Source: Trochalopteron elliotii
Lineage: Eukaryota; Chordata; Aves; Passeriformes; Leiothrichidae
Reading direction: 5' to 3'
Assembly: GCA_024734555.1 (NCBI GenBank)
Contig: JANPWX010000359.1
Span: 1,573,042 to 1,637,041, forward strand
DNA length: 64,000 nt
Shown here: piece after piece, positions 40,001 through 62,090 of the stretch
How positions within the stretch are numbered: position 1 is the first letter of the stretch
Layout: each line of letters begins with the position of its first letter
Program-made: the position numbers and the translations under genes
The notes under the pieces: generated by a model
Databases searched by the model: none
The model's input: the letters and a program-made list of their open reading frames with translations, nothing else
Told to the model about the DNA's origin: nothing

Positions 40001-43000
40001 GCACTTGATGCAAAAGGGATTATTTTTCTCCTCTTTGATTACATATTAGAGGGGGTTTTGAGGTGTTTGTTTTTTTTCTTATTGTCTGTAATGTGCACAT
40101 CCATCAAGTAAATGTATATAAACTTTTATATATGTCTGTAGAAAATCTCGTGTATTTTCCATCCCCATGTCTCACATTTTGGCACTTGAAAATCTACTTG
40201 ACCAGAGCTTAAGTATAATCTGCTTGTATAAATTTAACATAGGTTAATGTTAAATTTCATTACCTGGGTTAGCTGATGCACCCAATGCACTAGAAAATTA
40301 CCAGGGATTATGACTTTAATATAGAAATGGGGGGAAATACTAAAATGGACATAAATTAGATTTAAAAGTATACAGAAAATGGGTTTCAAAGGTAAGAGAA
40401 AGGCAATGCTATGATCTGTGGAGGGCAGACACCCCTGTCTTCCATTGATCCAAAGCACTAATCCCCATCCTTACTGCATGCATGGCAGTTCCAGGTCAGC
40501 ACAGCTGGTGTCTGGGCTCTGCTACCAGAGTCACACAGGGCAGCCTTGAGTCCTCTTCCACAAGGACTTCATTCACAGGCACTTCAGATAAAGCCATGTT
40601 TCATGTGGTCCAAGCTAGACCTGTTTCTTTTCTACGTCATGGCAAAAAATTCTCTCCACAAAATTTGGACACTGCAGTAGGTGTTCCTTTACTCCTGTGA
40701 CATTACCAGTCTCATTCATACCCATATTATGTCTTTTTAGTTTAAGGAAAAGAAAAACCACATTAAATTCATCATAATAAAGAATATACTCTGATAAGGA
40801 CCATATTTTACAAAGCTAAAAATAGCAGGTATTTTGAATAAATTATTTTGATACTTACTTTAACATTTTTAAGCGGTCTCAGTACTTGAGAAATATGTTA
40901 TTGTCTTTATCATATTTCTTTTCTTTCTCATTTTAGGTATCCACTCCTTGCAGGAAAGTGTGTTAGCAGAATAAAGATTAAGGGAACTAGATTAATGCTA
41001 ATTATTCCTGATGGTCCTGCAGCCATTATGGTTATGCCTGTTGTACTAATATTGAAATAATTCTAGTTTAAATTTCATGCATTGCTAATTAACTTTTACT
41101 TATCTTGAATACCAGCTAATTTTATTCAAATATAAGCCTCTTGGCCAGAGCCGTTCCTTTGTACCCTATACTTGTTGACATGTCATATAGACACACCTCT
41201 GGTTTCCTCTTACACAGATAATGCTTATTTATTGTCTTCATTTTGAAAAGAGCATAAATTCATGTCCTGCATTTTACTAGTGTGCAATTCTGCCATTTGA
41301 GCAATGTTCTGGAGCTGTGTTTTCACACTCTCAGAACCTGCAACTGTGTCACATGTTCAGCACTGTGTCCTGTGTCTTGTTCTTTTTTTTTTTTTGAGGG
41401 GGGGGTTGGTTAGTACCTATTTTTTTTCCTAATTCATGTGAAAGAAAACCTGGTTCCTATTCTAATTATTGACCCAGTCCAATAAGATCTGGCACATTTA
41501 CTGCCCTCCAGAAGCAGTGGTTAAAGGTATGATTGCTCTTCTCATCTCTGGGGTTTATTAATCCTAAAACCATCTGCTCTGGTACCTGGGAAGTATCCCT
41601 AACATGACAGACAAAGCTCCACCATAAATCAAACCTGTAAACAAATGATCAGGTTTTGTGACAATGAAAGAGTAACAGCAATATTCCACAGGGTGAAATA
41701 GTAGGAATGGTGCTGTTTGGTCTATTCATAGTCTGGGGAAAACCTACAAATGTTTTAGCAGGGAAAAGTTGCATGTGTCAAAAACATTTTGGCTAGACAG
41801 GGATAAAAATGGCTTTGGAGTTCTTGTGAAGAACCTGAGTAATCACCGTGAGAACAGAGGCAATGATTATTCAATAATGCAGTCACACACACGAGAAGAA
41901 GTAAAATGATTTCATCTTCTTATACACCTTTAGATTCTGAATGTATTATATCAGTCAGCATCATCTAGAGAGCAACTGTGCAAAATTCTTTGGAAGCAAT
42001 CTTAAAAGCAAAGCTAATGTTTTAATGTCTAATGAATGGCAATTAGGGTTTGGTGGAGTAAAATGTATTCATTATGCTGTTATAAAAAAGTCTCATCTCA
42101 AATACAATACTGACTCTGGTCTCCCCTCCTCAAATGAACTTTAACTATGATACATTCTGAAGAAGCCACATAGAGAGTTGAGGGAAGTGATTTGGACATC
42201 TAAAATCACAGAAACTGTAATCACAGGTGCTTTTACCTAAAAAGAAGGAAATTCATCTACTTGCTCTCTCTTAGCAACTGTTCTGCCTTAAGGTTTTTTT
42301 TGTGAAGGTTAATACAAAGAAACAGAGATGGATAGAGCTGAAAATCTTGGTTCACTGAAAGCAATAGAAACTTGGAACATTTTCCCCAATTTAAAATGGA
42401 AATATGAGATGTTTATTTGCAGATCAGAGGGTGCTGCTATGTGATGAAAGGGTGGTGTGCTTTGCTCTGCAATCCTACAGCTCCTGGCTGCCTGGCTCTA
42501 GATCTGAAATTAGGAGCTATCAGCAGTGGTCAGGGATTACTGCAATGGGAACCAACACAGCTCTCAGGCTACACGGTGATTTTAATCTAAAAATTCATTC
42601 CAGTGATGAAGGATCTAATTTCTCTTGTATAGTTTTTATCTTCTCCTTAATGACCCTAAACTGCAACACACATTAGTAGTCATAAGATAGCGACTTCTGT
42701 GCTGAAATTTATAATCTATTTATAGCAGAAGATTGCATGTGCTCCAGTTTAGGGCATTTTTCTATTATTATTTCTTTTCAGTGGAGTCAGAAAAGCAACA
42801 CTCATCCTCAGACATACTCCTCAACAATGATCCTCACTAAAGACAATCCACAGTGTCCTTTAGTTAACTCCAGCATTTCTCGCTGCATATTCTATTTCTC
42901 TATCAGCATAGTATTGCTTACTCTCTCTCCTCACTAGCACGAAAGGGCCAAGTATGGTCTGGCCATGAATGAGGCTTAAATACCATTTAAAATATTTTTA

Positions 43001-46000
43001 AAAGTGACTATGTGAGAGCAGATAGGATTTTCTACCTTCACATTTCCCCTAGGAATACTTAAGTCTCTAAATTTGATGTGGATTCATAGCTGAGAGAAGC
43101 TCTGCCTTTGTCTCATACTTTTCTCTTTTAGCATCATACTGCTATTCAGACATTCCGGGATGCTCTAAGAGGCACTCCTTATCCATACCTCTTTATTCTT
43201 CCTGACACTGTAAGGCAGAATAAACCAGAGACTTTTGATCTATTTTTTAACTGGAAAAGAAAATGTTTATCTTATTTTTAAAGTAAGTGCTATAGTTAAT
43301 TAACTCATTAGAAAATGCAACTAATTTCTAAGTTTTTGAAGTACCAGAGAGTATTTTGGTATGTTGAGTGTCTGGCATAATAGGAAAATCTAAATAGTAG
43401 TATAGAATGAAGCTGCAATTTATAGGGAGTATTGTATATACTCAAAGCAGGGAAAGCACCAAGCCAGGGGAAAGACTGATTTTCTGGATGTCTAGTAAAT
43501 GAAATAATGTGGTTGACATCCAGTTAAAAAGTATGTCATTTATGGAGGTTCAAATGCTTTTTTAGGCTTCTGCTGATACTTGAGCACTTCCCAGATATAA
43601 GTAAATGAAACTCAATACAGATTCTTACAGCAATTTTCAAAGTAGCCTAATGGAGCTAGATATCCAATTCCTATTGACTTTTCCAATGGGACTTGATTAC
43701 TTAAGTGCTCTTTTTCCCTTTGAAAGGCCTTCCTCTTAATTATGCTAATTGGCGCTTTAAAATGTTTTCAAAGTCAGAGAGTTGTACCAAGACAATGCTA
43801 ATTCTGAACCAGACAAGATTCATAATGCTAAATTCTAGGAAGCTCCTTCTGACTACAAGGTATATTTATTTTTCTCTTCTTCCCTGAGGGCAGAAATTAA
43901 TTACTGAAGCTTGCCAGAGAATCTGCTGAGAGCTGTTACCTGAAGGAACTGAAAAGGAAAAGGCATTAGTCAGTGATGCTACCTCATGACTATTTCCATT
44001 GCCTGATGAGTGTTTACACCCAACTGTACCTTGCCTCTACCCTGAAACTGAAAAAAAAAATGCAGTGCTATCAACAAATATGAGAAGTACAGTTGATCTG
44101 GAAGATATTGCAGCATTTTATATACTCTGGCTGAGATACCACTTTATATAATTTTTTCAAAAGTTCCTGATTAGGATAATCTCTGCCAGCCAAAATAGAA
44201 ATAAGAAGCTGTAAACATAGTCTTATCTACAAGTCAAAGTAGAATTTATGTGGGGGGGTTTTCCCTTTCAGACAAACATTTTCTCTTCTGAGTCTAAATC
44301 TCTAAATAAATTTACTTCATAGCTTTTCTTTACATTGTGGGCATTATTTTAGCAATCGTTAAGGATTGCTAATCATTGCTCACTGCTACTGTTTTAGCTC
44401 AGTAATAAGCCATATATCCTATTGAGGGGATGATTTGTCTGACCTTCAGTTATACTACAGAACTAGACACTGAATATTGAATTCATATCAAATACTGGTA
44501 TCTTGGCCAGAAGTGTTTGCTAGAAATTGTAAAATGACTATACTGGTATTTTGGTAGTAGAATTTTTGTAGAAATATTATAGACTTCTACTGATTGGCAC
44601 AATGTAGACTCTTATTTTTGTACCTTACTTTTACTAGCTATATGAATCTTTTAGGAACAATAATGTTTCAGTAGGGTTGGATGAAAACCTTGAACATAAA
44701 GTGAGTTATAAAGGAGAAACCAATTCACATGTATCTCTCAGTTAAAGAATGCAGTCATCCACCTTTCCTGGATACCGCTGGAAATGCATGAAAAGTGAGA
44801 AAAATGGAAATACACAGGCTGAGAATCAGTGGCTTTTAGAACACTCCAAGGCAGGAGATGTTCTCCTAAAAGGCATATCAGTCATAGTTCTTTAAAATAA
44901 CTTATTTATTTCAGTTTTGCAACTGAAACAATCTTGAGCTTATTGTGAACTTTATGATTGTATTATTTTACATTAGGTTTAGATTGACCTTTTTTTGACT
45001 TTGTCTCCTCTCTGCCGGAGATTTTCTTGGATTTTTATTCTGTGTTCTTTAATATTTGTGATTACATCCCCTACTATAGAAATATAGGAATTAAATCTGC
45101 CATACAAAGGACCATGCTACTATTGGGGAAATGTAGTGTAAACTCAGAAAAACAGTAGTGCACAGAGGACTGGTATTGACTCAGCTAGACTTTTTTTTTT
45201 TTTTCCATTTTGCTCTACTTTCATTTTAAATAATTGAGAGCCATAAATATAAAATAGCCCCACCTGGTTAAGATCCAGGCAAAATCAAGGATATTTTCAT
45301 ATACTTTCTTGTCAGTTGGCAAGGCGAAACATCCTACTCAGTACTGCCATCTCATGACATTGCAGATTGATTCCATTTATGCTTTTGATCAAGTTCCCTC
45401 TCCTGCACAGAGTGGATCAGCTGGGTCATGGCCAGACCTTGCTCTGCCATTACCCATCCTTCTGGCTGAGCTTTCTCTGCAGGACAGCTTGCCAGAAAAC
45501 ATGGAGCTGAGTATGGGAGCAAACATGGGTTCAGCAGGTCTACTCTAGGTGGTAAATTCCTACAGACATTTTTCCCAACTTAATTGGAAGTGCTGGGACA
45601 GATACTTTAAATCTACCCCCTGCTTTTGCAGACATTCTCTGCAATGAGGTTTCCCCCAGTTCATTTTTGGGTTCATCAAAATGGATGCTGACTGAAGTCA
45701 TAAGGAGAGAGAATAACCTTCAGGAGGTGATTCAGTCTGTCAGGTCCCAGCCTTCAGAAGGGGGACCCCCAAACAATTTTTCTAAAAATAAAAATCTATC
45801 TGTCAGGATTATTTTTTTGGCAGTTCTCCCTGTATGCCCAAGAAAGATTCCCAATCTCCCAAGCAAGCTGTTTAACAGGCAAATCTGGGAACACAAATAG
45901 ATTTTTATCCTTCTTTTTTCTCCAATCTTGTTTTTTGTGAAGCATTGTGTTTATGTAATTTGTTCAGGTTGTGTTTTCCAGCTGCATACTTTCTTCCTGT

Positions 46001-46623
46001 ATTGTTACTTTGGGGTTGTTGTGTTGTTTTTTTTTTCAAATATCTGAGGCAGTAGCTAATTCTGTTTTCTCTGGCACACATAGACTCGTTTATCAAAATG
46101 AAAGGACAGATTAAATGAACAAATTAGAAAATACTTACTGAAGCATGTTTCAAAAATTAATTCTAGTTTGTAAGTTATGTTTAGGTCTTTGAATCTTTTC
46201 TACTGTAAAAAGAAACATGTGAAACGCTCTGAATATGTAATTACTATTATAATGATTTAGTCTTAGAATGTCAAAAAGCTTTCCAAGCATTAATTAATTG
46301 AAAGAATCAAAGGATGTTGCATTGTTGCTGCAGTGCTATTAGGTGAAGATTTTTTCTTTTTAGTGACTTAATGGATTTTAAAAATTATCCAATTAGACCT
46401 GTAATATGCAATTCAAAACCACTTGATTTCAATGCAGAAATGCAATTTTTATAATAAAAAATCGTACATAAAAATAAATATCCCAGAGACACAATACTTA
46501 ATGTGCTGCATAAATTCACACAGTTTAATGCTCATTTTATTCTTGGAATTGTGTGAAGAATATAATGGCTTTTAAGTAGATTTTTGGGGGTTTCTAGAAC
46601 TGTTGTTTTAGTATAATGTATAG

Positions 46624-53907
<7,284 letters not shown>

Positions 53908-56582
53908 TAAGAAACTTTCAATTGCCAGATTTTTAGCTGTGCAATATTCTGCTTCTGGCTTCCTTATATTTATTCCCTCTTCTTTTCATGTAAAGAGGTA
54001 CTTGCAAACTTTTGAGACAAATTGCTACTTTCTGCTATATTTGGTGATGGTATTGACAGCTCGAACATTGGTCATCGGTTCCTAAATCTTTCATGAAAAT
54101 TAGTGGCCGAGCAATGCTCCCACTAATGCTCGCAAATGAAAAAAAAGCAATATGAGCCTACTTTCATTATTTGGCTCTTGCCTACAAACCCCCCTTGCAG
54201 AAAAGTCATGTGGTGAAGAACAAGCATTGTTGGCTCTGTTCCCTCAAGCTACTTCATGCTAACTGATTCTGTCTGCAGTCATCTGAGTATATTGGAACTG
54301 AGAAAGGCCAGAAATTCTGTTCTAATAATTTTTTAGTTTTTGTTTGCAAGAATTTTTTTTTACTTATTGAGGATTAAACATCTCTACCTATAAATTTCTG
54401 TGATTTGCCTCAATCTAAGGCCTACTAAAGACATTCTCTTTATCCTCAGCTAAAGGATGATTAGACCTGTCTCAGTTAATATTTATAAAGCTTTTTGGCC
54501 AAATAAAATATAAAATTTTACTCTAAAAGTAGAGAAATATTTTATTCTGATTTTAAAATCTCTTTAGACTTAAATGTATTCTTCTTTCTAATAACTTTTA
54601 ATATTCTTATAAGACAGAGTTAAAAAAGAACATTTCCTTTTTTGCTTAGCTTCCTGTTTCATGGGATTACACTAGACTGTTGATAATGGAAGCTTCTGGT
54701 CTTCTGTAATTGAATTTCCTTTATTTTACTAGAATGCATTTGGCTGGTCTTTTTTTAGAATATAAATGTGGTACAGGTCCTATTTGTTTCAGAACTCTTT
54801 AATTCTATTAGATTGATAGTCCACAACACTCCATCACTTGTTTGTTTCTAGGAACTCTAAGAATCTCTTGATTTAATTGGATCATATAGATCAAAGATAT
54901 AAAATATGACTTATAATGAAACGTAAGCTAAAAGGCAGCAAAACTTCAAGAAGTACTTCCATTGGAACTATGATTTCATTAATGATTCCGTCTTCAGGCA
55001 CTTCTGAAAATGTTAATTAAACATCATTGTGTAATAGTGACAAGCAAAACAATAAGAGAGATTACTGTATTTCTGAAAGAAGGCAATGAAATCATAATGC
55101 AAAAAACATAAACATAACACAATGAAATAATGTTTTGTTACAGTGAATGGGAGCGTCATCATTTAAACCTAATTAACACCAGCAGAAGGTGACTGCATCA
55201 AACATGTAGGCTCCTATGAGAAATTGTGTTACTGATGTCATGTAAATCCAAGACAGCAGTTTTTTCCCTGACAATGCTGAGTTACTTGCAGTTCCCAGAA
55301 TATTTTATAATTCTGTCCTGATTCTAATTCTAGTGGATTAGTTTTTGTTTACTGAACCATTCTCACTAACAAGCAGTGCAGCAACAACTCAGTGAAATGC
55401 TCTCATTAAATACATCTTTGCTTCCTCTAGAGACTATTACTTTATCTCTAATAATGATGGTTAGGATATATTTTTTGGGAATATATGTTTTAATATGAGT
55501 TACGTACTGTTTGAGCATATATCTTTGATTTATTTAAAATATTAGCCATAAGTTATTTTAAAAATATCCATAATGAGAATATTTCTAACTTTGGCTGCAT
55601 GTCCCCAATTTATTGAAAAACAGATGTGTCTCTGAGAAACGTATATATAAGCTTGTTATCCAATTAAAGAAAAAAGAAAATAGCTACTAAGAATAGCTTT
55701 AATGATTCTGTTATGTAATGAATGTTGACATTCAAGGTAGAATCATTTAATCACTTCATTAATTCTTCATGAAACTTCAGGTTACTACCTACAGCCTTTG
55801 CTTCATGATTTTCATTTGAAAAAGAAACATATATTAGCACTACCAGAACAACTGTAATATCTTTAAGCCTGAAATTACTTCAAAATTTTAACTATGATCA
55901 AATAAAAATCTAACATTTTTTCCAAAATGTTTATGCAGTATTGATACTAATACTGTTCATATATCTAAAAAGTTTCTAATTAAAATGTTCAAGGATCAGT
56001 TTTGATATATCTGAAATATTCTTTCCCTTGTCCACATTATTGCCACCAATAAATAAATACTGCCAGCCCTTTGCTTAATATAATGGAAGAAATCTAAGAA
56101 ATTGTTGATATTTACAGTACAATGTAAAAGTGTATTACTGCTTAGCTTTACACTATATTTTATTATGTAGCAATACATGTTATGATCATCAGTGACAGCT
56201 GCTATTGTTACCTATCAAATTTCTCTTTCCCAGATTGACCTAAGCTCATATCAGTTCTCATTTATACTGAGATTTTTAAGAGACCCCAAATAAGCATCGA
56301 TATGTATATTCCTAGCATAAGAGATAATTTCTCCCTACACTGAGTTTATAAGTACTTTTGAGAAAGTTGTTCAAGCTCCGTGTAAATAAGAAAAAAATGT
56401 TTTAAGGTGTTTTTAAAATTGTATTTTAAAGTGTAAAACCATCCCATTTAAGAAAGTTCAGGGATGGTTAACTGATTTGTTTAACTTACCCTAAAAGCTG
56501 TTTATTTCCTGTGTAATATAAAGTTGAAATCACATGCTGGGTGGATTTTCCAGTGTGACATTCTTAACTTATTATTTATTAA

Positions 56583-57505
56583 TCACAGAATAATGTAAGG
56601 TTGAAGGGCCTTTCAGACCTTCAGAAGCTACCCAACTTAAACCTGCTTAAAACAGGGCAAATTTATCTCAGATTCCTCGGAGCTATGTCCAGACACATTT
56701 TGAACATCTCCAAGGGCTTTCATTTCCTGATTTTTAATGAGAATTTTATTTGTTACACCCTTTGCCCAGTATATCTTGTTGCCCTGTGCACTCTGAAGAA
56801 AAGTTTAACTCTGTTTTCTCTACAATTTTCTGTTTGGCTGTTGAAGACAGTAATAATATCCTTCCTTTGCCTTCTCTTCGTAAGATGGAGCAATACCCCG
56901 TTTTTTCAGCCTTTTCTCATAAATTATATTCTTTTAGTCCCTGCTTCTTGATAGCATCTTTTGGACTCACCCTAATATGTCAATATTTTGTCTTGTGCTG
57001 TGAAGCCCAAAACTGGACACAGTGCTCCAGATGAGGTATATAGACAAATATAGAGGGAAAGAGTAATTTCCTGGGACTTGCTGGCTCCACTCTTGCTAAT
57101 GCTGCACAGGAGGTCCTTGAACTTCTTTGCCATGAGGCAAAGGCATGATGCTTTTGATGCACAATGCCAACAGGCTCATGTTCAGCTCATCCACAAGGAC
57201 CCCCAGGGCCCTTCCTGCAGAGCTGCTGTCCAGCTGGTCAGTTCCCACTCCATACTGCTGTAGGGAGGGTTTTCATCCCAGGTAGGGGACTTGGCGTTCG
57301 GTTTTGTTGAATTTCATGGTATTCCTAACACCCATTTTGTCTTTCATTGAGGTCCCCCTAAAGAGCAGCTTTGTCCTTCAGCATATCAACCAATTTCCCC
57401 GGTTTGGTATCATCCATGAATTGCTGAGAATGCACTCCATCACACTGTCCAGGTCTTTAATGAGGACCATCTGCTTTAACTTTTGGGGAAAACCTCTGGT
57501 TCAAT
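56583..57505 (-). mobile_element. Antisense CR1 LINE 3' region, about 0.9 kb, diverged
   Basis: On the plus strand it opens with AATCACAGAATAATGTAAGG, the reverse complement of a CR1 tail. Landmarks typical of the 3' region of longer avian CR1 copies follow: CCCAAAACTGGACACAGTGC, TGCTCCAGATGAGGT, CATCCACAAGGACCCCCAGG, AGCATATCAACCAATTTCCC and TTGCTGAGAATGCACTCCAT. It is heavily mutated and I see no intact reverse-transcriptase frame; ORFs within it are chance. It is oriented against KCNH8. The inner (5') boundary is approximate. Confidence 0.8.
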
Positions 57506-57642
57506 GACTCCACTTTGAAATTTGTATCTCAGATTAGATGTTTATGGAAGCTTTTAATAGTAAAATTTTTGTGCTCTTCAATATATGGTCAATTAAAGTT
57601 TTTAATACAACCAGCATTGTAAGGCAGTCTTGCCCATAAATG

Positions 57643-57673
57643 AAAAAAAAAACCAAAAAAAAAAAAAAAAAAA
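57643..57673. repeat. A-rich homopolymer run
   Basis: A10, then CC, then A19 by my reading of the text. It is a simple low-complexity tract and its length is likely to be unreliable. Confidence 0.9.
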
Positions 57674-58084
57674 CCAGCATAAGAATTCTTCCTTAAGCCA
57701 TTTTTTCTTCTCAACAGAAGTGCTAAAATGCTGCCTTAACATCCGCATGTTTTAAGACATGCACAAAAATGCCTAACAGCTTTATGAAAAAATAATTGTA
57801 CCTCCTATTTAGTTACTAGTATACTTAATTTTATACATATTTACTTTATTACTCCCTTAAATCAGCCAGTTACCTGTCTGGAAATTAGTTTTTGTACCTC
57901 CAATAAATTGTGTACAAGTTTGCACCTGCAAAAAAAGGGAAAAAAATTAGTCTATGATCCTTTAGCATGTTATTAATTAAACAAGACATTTGTAACAATG
58001 AGATTTCAGGTTCAGGGGTAACAATTATATTAAACAGCTTTATAATTCAAAACAAGAAGTAAAGAATTTATGCTTTGAAGATAA

Positions 58085-58414
<330 letters not shown>

Positions 58415-59108
58415 TAATTCACAAATTATGTTAAAGGAACTGCTTATTCCATTTGTTTGATAATTCAGATATTACCTACATGAATTTTTTTATCAGTTGG
58501 TCAGATCATAAATATTGAACAGCTTCTCTGCTTCTCATTTTTCATAACAAACATCATCCATGAGAGAAAATTCTTTATTTTTTAAATATTTTTTATGTCT
58601 AAAAATAATTAATAGTTATATAAACTCTGTGTCCAAATAAAGGTTTTCAGCCATGCCTTTTCTAGAAGCTCATGTGCCAGCCTAACGAACATTCATTTCA
58701 TACATCATTGGTTATCACTTTTAGTTAAGAATGTCATCACACACACTGAAAATGAAAAACAGTTGTTTCTCATATACTGCAATTAAAGTGTGTTTTTCCA
58801 CTTAAATGACTACTTTATTTTGGGGAAAAAAATGGCAAAACAAACAAAAAACCCAAACAAAAACAAAATAAGAAGAAATTCCAGATAAAGCACTCCTGAA
58901 AGGCTTCAGTACAGACTCATTCAGTACTTTTTCAGTGATATTATATAGAAAATATGTATATTTGGATTTTAATAATGAAAAGCTTTTATGACATCTTTCT
59001 TTTTGGGACCTTATCACATGAATGCTCAAAGAGTGTCATAGCCGAACTTTCAAGTTGGTGTTTAACAGTTCATGTGTTTGTCTTTCTTTTGTGCTTCCCC
59101 TAACACAG

Positions 59109-59243
59109 AGAGAAGTAACTTTGGAAAAACATGAATTTTCACTAGGACAAAGTGAATTTTCGCCTGTCTTTCTCAAGACAGGGGACAAATATAATGCCAA
59201 GGAAGAGTGCACCAAAGTACTTTTCAGTGCAAAACTCCAATGA
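59109..59243 (+). CDS. Possible alternative last exon of KCNH8 (speculative)
   Basis: A pyrimidine-rich tract (TGTCTTTCTTTTGTGCTTCC) leads to CCTAACACAG at 59108. Joined in phase 0 to the donor of window exon 8, the frame runs 44 codons (REVTLEKHEFSLGQSEFSPV, then FLKTGDKYNAKEECTKVLFS, AKLQ) to TGA at 59241-59243. A variant poly(A) signal ATTAAA follows at 59323-59328. The product would be a channel ending just after the CNB homology domain, without the long C-terminal tail. I recognise no homologue of the peptide. A frame of this length can arise by chance, so it is a hypothesis only. Confidence 0.15.
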   Translation, partial: REVTLEKHEFSLGQSEFSPVFLKTGDKYNAKEECTKVLFSAKLQ

Positions 59244-60365
59244 GTTTGATATATAGGCTGATTTTTCTACATAGCTTCCTATTATGTGTACTTTTGTGCC
59301 AGTGTTTCCACAGCAACACTCTATTAAACCTTTACAGCAGAAAGGAGTCCATATATAAGTGTGTACTTGTGGAGGGGAAAATAACCAGGATATCTCATTT
59401 GTTTGTCTCTTGAAATGTCTCCAAACTTCCTGCTGCTGAAAACAGCAGCTGAGAGTACACAGCTGTTCTGAGAGCCTGATGATTAGTTTGTATAAGACAT
59501 TTCCCTTGGGGAGGAATGTTTGATCTGAAAAGGAGTTAAACTCCATGGAAAGAGAGGGTTTGAAGATGACTGCATTCCCCACTGCAGTTTTGTCATGGAA
59601 CCTGATGTATCCCCACAATGTGTTGCTTCATGCTTTTCTGTATGGTGACAAATCTGAGGATTACCCTCTCAGCTGCATTCAGATTTTATAAATTCAGGAA
59701 CAACTCTTCCCAATTAAAGTCAGCTGGGTGATGTACATTCTCTCTGCTGAGAGCAAGCCTGCAGAAGCCTTGAAGGTGAGTGTTTCTCAGGCTCTCTGAG
59801 GACGATGGGGTTTAAAGTAATGTGGGACACATCCAAGTAACTTTTCTGCTTTAAAGTAAAAATATTTAGAGAAGTTTTGAATATATGCTGTATTTTCATG
59901 GTATAATCTGTTACCTTAAAATTAAAGGAAAAAATATCCTGACATGGAGTAGCGTCCAGTATCACAGGGGATAAACATAATCCAAGAGAGGTTATGAGTG
60001 ATACTTTTGCCTACATCCTCTGCTTAACTATGCCCTCCAATACCATTTCTCTTGCAGTAGAACATCTCATTTCTTTTCAAACCATTTAACTTATCAATAA
60101 ACAGCATAAATACAGCCAAAAACTATACCACCACTAAAACAGGGTTCAACAAATGAGGACTGATATCTATGCCAGTAGCAAATGTGCCTGGTCAACTACT
60201 CACTTTACTTCAGCAGGAAAATACCCTGTCTTTGCTTAAGCTGGAAAATACTTGCAAACAAAAATAATTGGAGTTATCTGATGGTTACTCTCAGAGAAAA
60301 GTAAGAATAAAATTTTTAGATGTACAGTTTATGGATATGATGTTTGTTGATATGATTTTTTGCTT

Positions 60366-60366
<1 letters not shown>

Positions 60367-60394
<28 letters not shown>
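60367..60394. repeat. T28 homopolymer
   Basis: An uninterrupted T run, the longest homopolymer in the window. It could be a slippage tract or the tail of a minus-strand retrocopy; no retrocopied gene was recognised beside it. Confidence 0.9.
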
Positions 60395-60398
<4 letters not shown>

Positions 60399-62090
60399 CA
60401 GCCCTTGGGAATGGTTATGGGAGAGTTTGTCAGCTAGACCACTGTGTCTGTATTCTGCAGCTTTATGGAATTTTTGGATTTGGAGAACTTTTCCATAATT
60501 AAACAGTAGACCTATTCATTTGAATAAGTCTGTTTCTCACTTTCTTTTTCTTGACTGTAAATCTGTAGCTAAATGTGAATTTAATAATTCTTAAAATGAA
60601 TCAGCAGCACTATTTAGGGTCAGGTGAACTGCAGGGTAAAATAACATTAATTTCCCCACTATGACTTGTGAACTGTCTTTCAGTCTTGAACTGAAATGTT
60701 ATTGCATTTTCAGTCAAAGTCCACAAAATCTACAGTAGGTTGAAGATTTATTAAAACTTTAAGCCAGCATTAAAAAGCTGAGAATGAATAAGAATTTAGT
60801 CCTGGTGGTACGTTATCCCCTTTCCATCTTCGTTGTGCTGATTAAAATTAAATCAGAGATTTAAACTGAATTAGAAACATGTGGACAAAGAAGAGGTCAG
60901 AAGTCATCTGTAGTGGCCTTCTCCTGAAGTGTCAAAATCAGATACTCAGCACTAGATTACATTTCTTCCCTTCCTACACACACATTTTAAATTTGTTTTC
61001 TTGGTTCATTTACAAGGATATATAATGATGTTCTTCATCTGCACTGAACTCCAAGTAAGGTATAACTGTGAAAAAGGCTCAAGGACTTCCACAGTTGTGT
61101 CTCCTTTCAGTAAAAGGAAGAGATGTAACCAGGTTTCCCAGTAACAAGTAGAAACTGTAGCTGTCTGGTTATAGGCTGATTGAAAGCCTTGTTTAGCAAT
61201 CTTGGAAGAAAATCCCAGATTTTAAGTACAGGAGCAGATGACTATTTCAGGCTCTAAGGAAAAAAAGGAAGAGAAACACATACAAAATCAGAGAGAGAGA
61301 GAGTTTGAATGATTCCTCATGATAATTCTTCAGCTAGGAATTGCTAAGTGAATTATCATTAAAACCATTAATGTTTTCAGCCACACTGGCAGTGCTACTT
61401 TGCCATCTTTTCATACATTTTCATCACAGCAAGATATGAATTAGGAGAAAAGACTTTTTGTTGATTTTGCATATTCTGCCCCTTGCTTTCTTCATTCCTT
61501 TTTGATCAATAAACCAAAAACTGTGTTTGCAAATGTATTCAAATATTTGAGGACAGTTAGAAAATACTTTTTTTTTCTGGTACTGGAGTTGTGACATTAA
61601 AACAATTCAGCCATTTCAGCTGATTTTTCTAGGTCTGTGACTATGTTGCCGTAGTAAGGAAATAGTTTGCTGAGTGACACAGATTTCGACATGTGCCTCA
61701 CCCTATCTGTATTATTTTTCACTATGAATTACAGATTGTATGTGTATTAGGCAGTGAGAGTGTCCCATATCTGATTTGATAAAACTAAGCACTCAGAAGA
61801 AGGTTCTTAAAACATACGTGAATACACTTATACACATACATTAATATGAAAGAAACTGGAATTTATTTTGTTATCCACCAGCCCTGGAAAAGGTGTTATT
61901 TGATGCATTTAGAGAGTAAATGTGGTAGCAGCTGTTCCTAACTCTGAATTATCCTATGAAGAACTCAGAATAAGTAAATGTTTGGACAATATCTTTGTAG
62001 GCTTTGTGAGATTTTATTGTTTTTTTATTATTTCTTATGTCCATGCAGAAGAATTTACAGTGTAGACTACATCATTTAGATTTTAAAAAC

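Noticed and set aside
56601..57507. Several + strand ORFs of 60-116 codons
   Set aside because: They lie on the antisense strand of a decayed CR1 fragment and do not match CR1 proteins.
59142..59618. 158-codon minus-strand ORF, the longest outside the exons
   Set aside because: No recognisable domain, no transmembrane or repeat pattern, and no splice or promoter context. A frame of this size is not surprising by chance over both strands of 64 kb.
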